From JAPLKX01 sp035530195 (lineage in GTDB: Bacteria > Hydrogenedentota > Hydrogenedentia > Hydrogenedentales > SLHB01): a stretch of 47,788 nt of DNA. The DNA lies in the NCBI GenBank assembly GCA_035530195.1, contig DATKVG010000102.1, positions 1 to 47,788 on the forward strand, read 5' to 3'. The notes below the pieces were generated by a model. That model ran no database searches, had not been told where the DNA came from, and was given only the letters and a program-made list of their open reading frames with translations. Both the position numbers and the translations under genes were made by a program. Positions 17,359-24,812 of the stretch are shown in pieces (position 1 is the first letter of the stretch; the number at the start of each line of letters is the position of its first letter).

Positions 17359-18297
17359 ATGGCTCAGAAATACGTATTCGGCCCCGCCCTTTCCCGCCGG
17401 CTGGGGCGCTCGCTCGGGATTGACGTCGTCCCGTTCAAGACCTGCACCTACGACTGCGTCTACTGCCAACTCGGACCTACTACTGTCCATACGCTCGAAC
17501 GCAAGCCCTACGTGCCACTCGACGAGGTACTCGACGAACTCCGGAGCAAGCTCGAAACCGGCGTCCTACCCGATTACGTCACGATCGGCGGGTCCGGCGA
17601 ACCCACCCTCTATTCCGAGATCGGCCCGCTCATCACCGGCATCAAATCCCTCACGCCAACGCCCGTAGCCGTCCTCACCAACGGGTCGCTCCTGTGGGAC
17701 CCGGAGGTCCGCGACGCACTGAACCTCGCCAACGTCGTCCTGCCCTCCCTCGACGCCTCTGACGCGCAGACGTTCCTCGCCGTCAACCAGCCGATAGCCG
17801 CCATTACGTATGAGAGAATGATCGCGGGCCTGGAATCCTTCCGCGAGACTTACTCCGGCCAAATCTGGCTCGAAATCTTTCTCACCGCCCCCATCGAACC
17901 TCAAAGCCCCGCCATAGACCGATTCATCGACTGTATCGGCCGCATCCGGCCCGACAAAATCCACCTCAACACCCTCGCCCGACCCGCACCAGGCTCGACC
18001 GCCGTTCCCGTCGCCCCCAACATCATGCAAAAGATCGCACGCCGCATCGGGCCCAACGCCGAAGTCATCGCCAACTTTCCGAATATTGTGGCGCAGGCGT
18101 CTCGCCTGCACGTCTCCGAAGACGAAATCCTCGCCCTCGTGCGCCGACACCCCTGCTCACTCCAAGATATCGCCGCCGGCCTGTCAATCCCCGTTCTCGA
18201 AGCCATGAAACACGTCGAGCACCTGCTCCAACAAGGCAAACTCACCGCCGAATACCGAAACAACGTCGCCTTTTACCTCGCCGCCAACCGCAATTGA
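17359..18297 (+). CDS. Radical SAM protein (COG0731-like)
   Basis: A 312-residue enzyme. FGPALSRRLGRSLGIDVVP leads to the CTYDCVYC cluster motif (C-x3-C-x2-C), then TIGGSGEPTLYSE, the family's G-S-G-E-P-T SAM-contact segment, and NGSLLWDPEV. The C-terminus has a small winged-helix-like region (CSLQDIAAGLSIPVLEAMKHVEHLL). The family is related to TYW1-type wybutosine enzymes but lacks the flavodoxin part, and its reaction here is unknown. ATG 17359 is chosen because the protein begins there in the family. A REP-like palindrome is embedded in the coding sequence at 18086-18111, encoding VAQASRLH. A 5' stump lies at 9835 and a 3' relic at 36720. Confidence 0.88.
   Translation: MAQKYVFGPALSRRLGRSLGIDVVPFKTCTYDCVYCQLGPTTVHTLERKPYVPLDEVLDELRSKLETGVLPDYVTIGGSGEPTLYSEIGPLITGIKSLTPTPVAVLTNGSLLWDPEVRDALNLANVVLPSLDASDAQTFLAVNQPIAAITYERMIAGLESFRETYSGQIWLEIFLTAPIEPQSPAIDRFIDCIGRIRPDKIHLNTLARPAPGSTAVPVAPNIMQKIARRIGPNAEVIANFPNIVAQASRLHVSEDEILALVRRHPCSLQDIAAGLSIPVLEAMKHVEHLLQQGKLTAEYRNNVAFYLAANRN
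18086..18111 (+). repeat. REP-like palindrome inside a coding sequence
   Basis: The 26 bases match the ends of the 5761-5889 element at 24 of 26 positions and form the same hairpin (GCGCAGGCG, loop TCT, CGCCTGCAC). They keep the radical SAM reading frame, adding a short VAQASRLH linker between the barrel and the winged-helix region. Confidence 0.7.
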
Positions 18298-18328
18298 ACC
18301 AACGCGCGGGCGAGGCGTTCTTCCGCAG

Positions 18329-21300
18329 TCAATTTAACCCGCTGCTGCTCGCTGCATTGCCCCATCGCACGGACATCCGGCCGTTGCCGCCGTCGACTAC
18401 GGTTAGGAACCGCGTTGTGTCACCATCCGTCAGCGGTTCAAAAGGTTGTGAAGCGGCATCGTCGCGGGGCGGCAGCGCGAACTCCGTGTCCGGAATCGGC
18501 TCGTTCATGCCCTCGTAGGCAAACGTATACAGGCTGCGCATGCATAGTTGATTGACGGCAACCTGAACGGGCATCAACTGGTGCGAGTCGATCCACCATC
18601 GAATGATCCTGGCCTCCGTCCAGTCGCCGGGAAGGTCGGCTGTAGTCGACTTAATCACGTGGGCTTGGCGGCCGTTAAAACTGACCATCCCTTCGTATTC
18701 GAGATGCAGTTCCGCAGTAGCCGCGTCTACGTCATGACCTTCAAGGTCAAAGGGATCGCATATCAAGATGTTTTTCTTGCCGATTGTGTCGTGCGGCGCA
18801 GCCTGCACGGATTCCTCTGTCTGCCCATTCTTATCGGTGGTGGTACACAGCCACCAGCACTGGTCCCCATCCCCGGCTACAACGAACCTGTTTGTGGATA
18901 GGTTCACGTCGCCGTAGAACTGGCGATTCCCCTGAAACCTGAACGTGCCGCCATCGGCTTTAATAAACGGCGCCAATTCGACGGGCACGACGCCAAACGC
19001 GTACGTTACCATGACATGCTCGGACACAGACGTCAGATGCTGCCGCGCCTGGCGCATCTCGCTCAGCACCGTGAGCAACCGGGGATCTTTCGCCGCCTTT
19101 TTGAACCGTTCGAGTGAGCTCTCGGAAAACGGTTCGCGCGTTGTGGACAGGTGCAGCGGGACCGGCGCGGCTGCCGCCCCCTCGACCGTGCGAAACCCCC
19201 GAAGTTCGATATCCCCCTGCCAATCAGGCGGAAACGATACCGGCAAGAGAAACCGCTTTCCACGCTCGTCATACTGCACGTCCGCCAGCAGTTGTGCGCC
19301 GCCCATCAAGGATCTGTCCTTGCTCAAGTCAACAATGTAACCCGCGGACGGATCCATCGGCTGGTCAAAAACCACCTCTATGAACGTAAGACACGCAACC
19401 GTGTCACCCGGCGCGGGCGAGAGCGATGCGACGCGCGGTTCAGGGGCGTCCGCCCGGCTCGGTACAGCCGCCGTCTCAAAGCCCCAACGGTACTGCGCGG
19501 CCTTCACGCCATCCGCGGAAAGGAATCCGTCGTCATCACTGTTAACGGCAATGAATTGTTGTTCACCCGGCGTTAACCGTACGGGAACCACGAACTCGTA
19601 CGACTCGGCATCGTACTGTGCCGCCGAAAAGTCTCTCAGGCCGCCCTTCTCGAAGGCAATCCCCATTCTGTCCGGATCCATAGGCCGGTCAAATTGGATC
19701 CTCAGTTCCGTTTGCACGGCCACATTCTTGGCTGCGTGCGCCGGGAAGACACCGACCACAACCGGCTGGCCTTCAGCGGACGCCTGGGCGGGCTCCTGTT
19801 TTGGGAGGGCCGTCTTGAGTGCGGCCAATTCCTCCTCACTCGGCATCTCGACGAGGGCCGGCGAAAACGCCGCCGTCGAGACGTTCGTGACATAAATGCG
19901 TTTGGATGGCTTGCCTTCTTGCAGGTTGAGGCCCTCGCGCAGAATCCACGCGTCATCCTTTTTTTGGAACTCGGCCCTTAATACCCACTCCCGGTCGTCC
20001 AACAGCGTACTGTGGTAGGCCAGAACCTTGGGCGCGGATTGGCTTCCGAAGGCCAGGAATTCCGGGCCAATTTCGATCAGTTCTCTTCTCTCGCCACCAT
20101 CGGGTAGTTGCGCGAAGTCCTCCTCGAGCACGGGCACAAATTCCGGCGTCTGAATGTGCAGTCGCACCCGGCTGACGGGGTACGAGCTTTTTCCGAACCA
20201 TGTTCCGCCCAGGCCGAATCCCACTGCCGCGCCAGTCTTCTCCGGTTCCGCCTCAATCACTACGATGTTTTCAGAAGGCGCATCGGTCGACTCGACAATG
20301 CGCGCATTCTCCGGCAGGCCGCGCCTGGCAAATGCGTGGAGCGCCGTGTGCCACATCAATCCCTGCCGGTACGTCGACGCGTTCTCCATCGGCATGGGAC
20401 TCCGCTGGAGAAGGCCGTAGGGCTGCAAATAGACCGCATTCTGGCTGTCAAACACCATCTGGCTGCCCTCAGTCTCCCAGCGGCCTTTATCGCCGTCAAT
20501 CCAAACGCGGTGCACCAACTCGGGCGTGTTTCCCGGCTCGGGCCCCCCCATGTTTAGCGTGTATCGCAGATACGTTGGTCGCGGGTCGAGCCACACGCGG
20601 TTTACCTCAACCACCTTTCTCCAGACATCTTTGGGATCGGACAGGTCCACCGGTTTCTCAACGGCTTCCGTGGAGGCGTCGGCCGATTCCGCAGCCGCAG
20701 CCGCGACGTCGGCAACTGTCTCGGTTACAGTGGCTGCAGCCGGCGGGACGGCGGCCAAGTCCGCGGTGCTCGTAACAACAGCCGGAATCGGTTTCTCAAG
20801 TGCCTCCATCGGTCCGATGGCTAGTGTGACCACAAGTCCAGCGACAAGAAGTATTGGAACCGCGATAAGTTTGTGCGCTATGACGAGTTCTCCCAGTTGT
20901 CTTGCCGGATACAGAATACGTGTCAGACTGGCTGTCTCCGTCAGACCCCACGAAACCGGCGCCACAACAATCGCTTTCATGACCGTCGAGACCTTTTCCT
21001 GGGACACCCTGTACCGGCCCGCCTCGACGCGTTTGAGCATGCGCTCGCCGAGGGCTTCCCGCGCCCGTTGCAGTCGTTTTGCCAAAGCGAGACGACTCAC
21101 GCCGAGCAAGGATTCCATCTCCGTGAGGGAACGCCCGGCAAAGTAATGCATCAATAGCACTTCGCGATGGTTCTCGCCGAGTTTCAGAAGCTCCTCGTGC
21201 AACAGCCCGTCCAATTCAGCCGCCTCCCCACTCGCAGATGGCTCGACAGCCAACGGCGGCGTTGCTTCATGCAGGGACGCTTCGCGCCCTCGCCGGGCCA

Positions 21301-21565
21301 ACAAGGTGTTACACACGTTCCGTGCGATTGTCAGCAGCCACGCCCCGAACTTCTCTTTAACGCGAAGCCGGTCAAGAGACTGAAAGGCCCGCAGGAACGT
21401 CTCCTGAACCACGTCCTCCGTATCTGACACATTTCGGAGCCGGGCCATAGCTGTGGCCTGAACAACGGGCATATATCGCTCGACCAGTTCCCCGAAGCGC
21501 TCCCGCTCACCGGAAAGGACGTCCTGTATCGCCTGTTTATCCAATATGACTTCTCGCCCGAGCAT
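18329..21565 (-). CDS. ECF sigma factor fused to a membrane helix and extracytoplasmic domains
   Basis: A 1078-residue fusion. Residues 24-95 are sigma region 2 (DVVQETFLRAFQSLDRLRVK) and 118-175 are region 4 (LTEMESLLGVSRLALAKRLQ). A linker follows, then one strong membrane helix at 232-251 (LIAVPILLVAGLVVTLAIG). The outer part starts with an A/V-rich linker, then a LolA-like fold (about 310-560), two Big_5-type Ig modules with FDRPMDPDRMG and FDQPMDPSAGY (about 605-800), and a second LolA-like domain ending PDTEFALPP. A sigma factor held at the membrane needs no separate anti-sigma; release would need proteolysis or membrane-proximal transcription. The ATG at 21565 has GGAG seven bases upstream. 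It converges with the radical SAM gene, 31 bases apart. Confidence 0.88.
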   Translation of the reverse strand: MLGREVILDKQAIQDVLSGERERFGELVERYMPVVQATAMARLRNVSDTEDVVQETFLRAFQSLDRLRVKEKFGAWLLTIARNVCNTLLARRGREASLHEATPPLAVEPSASGEAAELDGLLHEELLKLGENHREVLLMHYFAGRSLTEMESLLGVSRLALAKRLQRAREALGERMLKRVEAGRYRVSQEKVSTVMKAIVVAPVSWGLTETASLTRILYPARQLGELVIAHKLIAVPILLVAGLVVTLAIGPMEALEKPIPAVVTSTADLAAVPPAAATVTETVADVAAAAAESADASTEAVEKPVDLSDPKDVWRKVVEVNRVWLDPRPTYLRYTLNMGGPEPGNTPELVHRVWIDGDKGRWETEGSQMVFDSQNAVYLQPYGLLQRSPMPMENASTYRQGLMWHTALHAFARRGLPENARIVESTDAPSENIVVIEAEPEKTGAAVGFGLGGTWFGKSSYPVSRVRLHIQTPEFVPVLEEDFAQLPDGGERRELIEIGPEFLAFGSQSAPKVLAYHSTLLDDREWVLRAEFQKKDDAWILREGLNLQEGKPSKRIYVTNVSTAAFSPALVEMPSEEELAALKTALPKQEPAQASAEGQPVVVGVFPAHAAKNVAVQTELRIQFDRPMDPDRMGIAFEKGGLRDFSAAQYDAESYEFVVPVRLTPGEQQFIAVNSDDDGFLSADGVKAAQYRWGFETAAVPSRADAPEPRVASLSPAPGDTVACLTFIEVVFDQPMDPSAGYIVDLSKDRSLMGGAQLLADVQYDERGKRFLLPVSFPPDWQGDIELRGFRTVEGAAAAPVPLHLSTTREPFSESSLERFKKAAKDPRLLTVLSEMRQARQHLTSVSEHVMVTYAFGVVPVELAPFIKADGGTFRFQGNRQFYGDVNLSTNRFVVAGDGDQCWWLCTTTDKNGQTEESVQAAPHDTIGKKNILICDPFDLEGHDVDAATAELHLEYEGMVSFNGRQAHVIKSTTADLPGDWTEARIIRWWIDSHQLMPVQVAVNQLCMRSLYTFAYEGMNEPIPDTEFALPPRDDAASQPFEPLTDGDTTRFLTVVDGGNGRMSVRWGNAASSSGLN

Positions 21566-21591
21566 TGTTTGTTCTCCTGTAGCTCATATAA

Positions 21592-21615
21592 TAGACCGAT
21601 AAGCGTCATTTTGTT
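21592..21615 (-). promoter_or_regulatory. Candidate ECF-type promoter of the sigma-fusion gene
   Basis: On the minus strand AAC (21615-21613) is separated by 16 bases from GTCTA (21596-21592). This is the -35 AAC and -10 GTCTA/CGTC form that many group-4 sigma factors recognise. No good -35 TTGACA partner exists for the nearby TATTAT. It lies 27 bases before the start codon and suggests autoregulation. Confidence 0.35.
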
Positions 21616-21754
21616 GACATCTTGTGTAAACGCCGGTCGAGAAATTAAACACCCTTGCTAGCCTCACGTTTTTCGAGGTACGGCGCCTTGGAGTCGTCGG
21701 CGGACTACTGCTTGAACGCGCGTGGGGCTCAGCTTTTCCCTAAAGCGCAAAGGG

Positions 21755-21924
21755 CTGTCCGTATGGGCAACACGCAGTCGGGTGGTCATGGCACGTAATG
21801 CTTGGCATGACAGTATGTTGCATAACCATTGACGATCTTCAGAGGTTCTTGGAAGGGCAGAATAAGGCCCTGCATAAATCGGATGCAAGATGAGAATCGG
21901 TACGCGAGCAAGGATGTGGAAATG
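21755..21924 (+). repeat. 170-bp dispersed repeat, copy A
   Basis: Aligns along its length with copies at 27250-27420 and 30911-31080. Shared words include GCATGACAGTATGTTGCA (A and C), TTGACG, GGCAGAATAAGGCC at 21856-21869, and a GAATCGGT-type end. AAACGCCGGTCGAGAA at 21628-21643, upstream, is shared exactly with copy B, so the unit may start there. Confidence 0.75.
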
Positions 21925-22222
21925 TATCCGGGCGGCTGGATCGGCCTTACCCGGGGAGGCTTCCACTATGTCATCCGAACATCTTTCCTCTCAATCATTA
22001 TTCAGCGCCTGGTTAGCTGACCATACGGGCGTAGGTTGCTCTGACTTGTCTGCAACGATCGCATAACGAATTCCGGGGCTACTCTCTCTATTTTTGGGTC
22101 CCATCCTTACTCGCGGAATCAAGAGCATACAGACAAATAAAAACCCGGCCTCCAGTTCTGTTGAAATCCTGTCATAATCATTTCGCATCCTGACCTTGAT
22201 TTCCGTACGCGCCAGTTTCCGT
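21925..22222. other. Intergenic region, no gene seen
   Basis: No supportable gene. It lies between the repeat and the end of the sulfur operon. Short minus-strand frames here have no domain or start signal. No T-rich terminator is visible for the operon. Confidence 0.4.
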
Positions 22223-24289
22223 CTACTTCTCCACCGGCAACTCGGGACGTGCAGCCCATTCGGTCCAGCCAGCGTCGTAGTACAAGACATCCTTGTAACC
22301 AAGCAACCGTTTCAAGACAAAGAATGTCTGGCTCGCCTGGTGGCCGGTGCGGCAATGGACAATCACGGTTGCATCTTTTGACGGAACAATGGCTGCATAG
22401 GCCGCCGAAAGATCGGCAACCGGTTTGAACGTCAGCACTCCTTCGTTCTTCACCACGTCTTCGGTGTAGGGCCGGTTAATGGCGCCGGGGATGTGGCCGG
22501 CGCGGGCCTCGTCAGACTTGGCGCCGCTGAAGTATTCAGGGGGACGCACATCGATGATGATGGCGGATTTATCCTGCTGGTGCTTGAGCACAGTCGCGGC
22601 ATCAACAGTGAACGTATCTGCCCCCGGCATGGGCTTATACTCCGACTCCTGTACCGACGGCAGCACGGTATCCATAGGTCGCTTTTCGGCGGCCCATTTC
22701 CCAAACCCGCCGTTGAGCACCGCGTAGCGGAGATGGCCGAGCCGTTCGAGCCCCATGCAGGGCAAGGTGGCGTCATGCGCCTTATCGCTGTAGATAAAAA
22801 CGAGCAGATTGTCCGGCGTTATGCCCATCAAGGACAAGTGGCGCGCCAGCAGGTCCGCCGGCAGCAACATCGACGGTAGTCCTTTGACGTTGCCGCGGAA
22901 GCTCTCCACGGCAAGGCTGAGTGCCCCGGGAATGTGGCTGGTGTTGTATTCGGGCTGCGGCCTCATGTCGATCACGACAACTCCGGATTTCCCAAGGTTG
23001 TCCGCGAGCCACTGCGTCTCCACCAGGCCAGGCAGTCGTTGATTGTCCATGGCTACAGGGGGTGCCGGTGATGCTGCCGGTACCGGCGTGGCGACCGCCC
23101 GAGTTGCCGCGGCCGTCGGTGTTACCGCCGTAGCCGATCTTGCCGTAAGGAAGAAGTTGCGCCATGCCGTCACCTTCGCAGCCAACGCTTGCGGGATTGG
23201 TTCTCCACGCAGGGACACCGGTTTCAGGCACCGCTCTATGAAGCCCTTCAAACCGTCGGTGAGCATATAGATGTTGGCGTATCCCATTCTTTCCAGTGCG
23301 TCACGCACCTGGGCGGGGTGCGTCATGCCGTTCGAGTAGAGGACAACCGTCTTTTGCCCCTTGTGCGCCGCCAGGTACTGCGGTAACTGGGCGAGACCGA
23401 CATTAACCGCTCCCGGCAGATGAAAGGCCTTGTATTCGCCATCAGTCCGCACATCCATCAGGAGCAAATTGGGATCACCCGCCAGCAACCGATCCGCAAG
23501 TTCCTCCGGCTCGATATGATCGCCGCCCTGCTCGACTTCTTTGAGCAGCGATTCCTCGCCAAGAGCCGATTGCTCGTGTGTCGCCAGTTGGGCTACCGCG
23601 GCTGTGGCAGGGGTTCCGGTTACCGGCACCAGGAACAGTCCGGCGGCGGCAACAACAAGTGCAAGGCTGAAGGCCTTCAGGAAAGGCGAACGGAATAGGG
23701 CGCCGCCCGTGGCGCGCGCTTTTTCGATGTACTCGGCGCCCCAGAAACAGACCACGGCGGCAAGCGTGAAGGCGACGGCAAACAACGGCTTGGACACGTG
23801 GAGCGTGTCGTAAACGAACTGCACGCCCCTTTCGCCAGAGGTATACAAAGGTTTGACCAGCCAGAAAAGTTCGTTGAACAGGACGCTGCCGCCAATCGCA
23901 CCAACAAGAAACAAGAGAGCGTCCATCTTGCCTGCGGCGAGTCCCGCGGCGGCCGTGCCCGGACACCATCCGCCCATGACAAAGCCGACGCCGAATATCA
24001 AGCCTCCCACTATCTGGGCGCCGTAGACGGTATCCATAAAGAAGATGCTTTCTGGGCGGACCCAGCCAAACGCCAGGCAATAACACAAACCCAGCATCGC
24101 GGTTATCAGCGCGGTAAACATGACCTTGAGGACGGTCATGTCGCGAAAATAGAAAATGCCCGCCAATTTCCGCGAACTGCTGAACCCCGCGCGTTCGAGT
24201 GAAAACCCGAAGAAATACCCCACCAGTAACGCCACGAAAAGAGCCGAGCTGGCCCCGAGGGAATCCGAACCGTAGAATGTCTCAATCAT
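22223..24289 (-). CDS. YedE-type sulfur transporter fused to three rhodanese domains
   Basis: A 688-residue membrane protein. Residues 1-240 are a YeeE/YedE (DUF395) half-transporter with about six helices and the GGWCPGTAAAGLAAGK motif (Cys about 108), which in this superfamily binds thiosulfate or related sulfur species. Then come three rhodanese modules. The first (about 265-350) has SNGMTH where the active cysteine should be. The second (about 430-525) has YSDKAHDATL, also no cysteine. The third (about 555-680) has VIVHCRTGHQASQ with a good catalytic Cys. So two are probably structural and one is active. It overlaps the upstream YeeE gene by eight bases and is the last gene of the operon. 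Confidence 0.87.
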   Translation of the reverse strand: MIETFYGSDSLGASSALFVALLVGYFFGFSLERAGFSSSRKLAGIFYFRDMTVLKVMFTALITAMLGLCYCLAFGWVRPESIFFMDTVYGAQIVGGLIFGVGFVMGGWCPGTAAAGLAAGKMDALLFLVGAIGGSVLFNELFWLVKPLYTSGERGVQFVYDTLHVSKPLFAVAFTLAAVVCFWGAEYIEKARATGGALFRSPFLKAFSLALVVAAAGLFLVPVTGTPATAAVAQLATHEQSALGEESLLKEVEQGGDHIEPEELADRLLAGDPNLLLMDVRTDGEYKAFHLPGAVNVGLAQLPQYLAAHKGQKTVVLYSNGMTHPAQVRDALERMGYANIYMLTDGLKGFIERCLKPVSLRGEPIPQALAAKVTAWRNFFLTARSATAVTPTAAATRAVATPVPAASPAPPVAMDNQRLPGLVETQWLADNLGKSGVVVIDMRPQPEYNTSHIPGALSLAVESFRGNVKGLPSMLLPADLLARHLSLMGITPDNLLVFIYSDKAHDATLPCMGLERLGHLRYAVLNGGFGKWAAEKRPMDTVLPSVQESEYKPMPGADTFTVDAATVLKHQQDKSAIIIDVRPPEYFSGAKSDEARAGHIPGAINRPYTEDVVKNEGVLTFKPVADLSAAYAAIVPSKDATVIVHCRTGHQASQTFFVLKRLLGYKDVLYYDAGWTEWAARPELPVEK

Positions 24290-24812
24290 TCCATTGCCTC
24301 CTCACGAACCACGCGGCGGCATAGCCCCCGGCAAACAAACACACCATAAAAATGAGGCTGCCCGTCAGCAGCAGGGCCCCGCCTGTCAAGGCTTGGCCTG
24401 ACGTGCACCCTTGAGCCAGGCGGCTGGCAAAGCCCACGAGGAGACCTCCCGCGACGGCTAAAAGGGCTCGGCGTCCCGCCGGATACGCAGCGCCTCGCTC
24501 GATCTGGAACGAGACTCGGTTGGCCAGGAGCGCCGAGAACAATCCTCCCAGGAAGATGCCTACGAGCATAAACACGAGGTAATACTTCAAGGGCGAGCCG
24601 CTCCACGGGCCAAAATATTCGCTGGAGGCCACGTGGCCGGGAACAATACATCCTTCGGTAAACGCGGCGACTCGTGCAATTCCGCCGGAAGCGCCCAGCC
24701 CGGCTCCAAGCAACAAGAACGAGGCCAACAACGTGAGTCCCAACAGAATGCCGGCCAAATAAGGGTTCCAATAAGGGTTCACTTTTGTTTTCTCGTCTAT
24801 CATGGTTAGCAC
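24282..24812 (-). CDS. YeeE/YedE-family inner-membrane protein
   Basis: A 176-residue protein with four to five helices and the family motif LAQGCTSGQALTGGALL near the C-terminus plus AFTEGCIVPGHV earlier. The two half-size YeeE/YedE proteins of this operon together would make one full transporter (as in split PmpA/PmpB-like pairs) for thiosulfate or persulfide sulfur. A GTG at 24812 overlaps the end of the CstB-like gene by seven bases; an ATG three codons on (24803) is the alternative start. Overlaps at both ends imply strict co-translation. Confidence 0.85.
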   Translation of the reverse strand: MLTMIDEKTKVNPYWNPYLAGILLGLTLLASFLLLGAGLGASGGIARVAAFTEGCIVPGHVASSEYFGPWSGSPLKYYLVFMLVGIFLGGLFSALLANRVSFQIERGAAYPAGRRALLAVAGGLLVGFASRLAQGCTSGQALTGGALLLTGSLIFMVCLFAGGYAAAWFVRRQWND

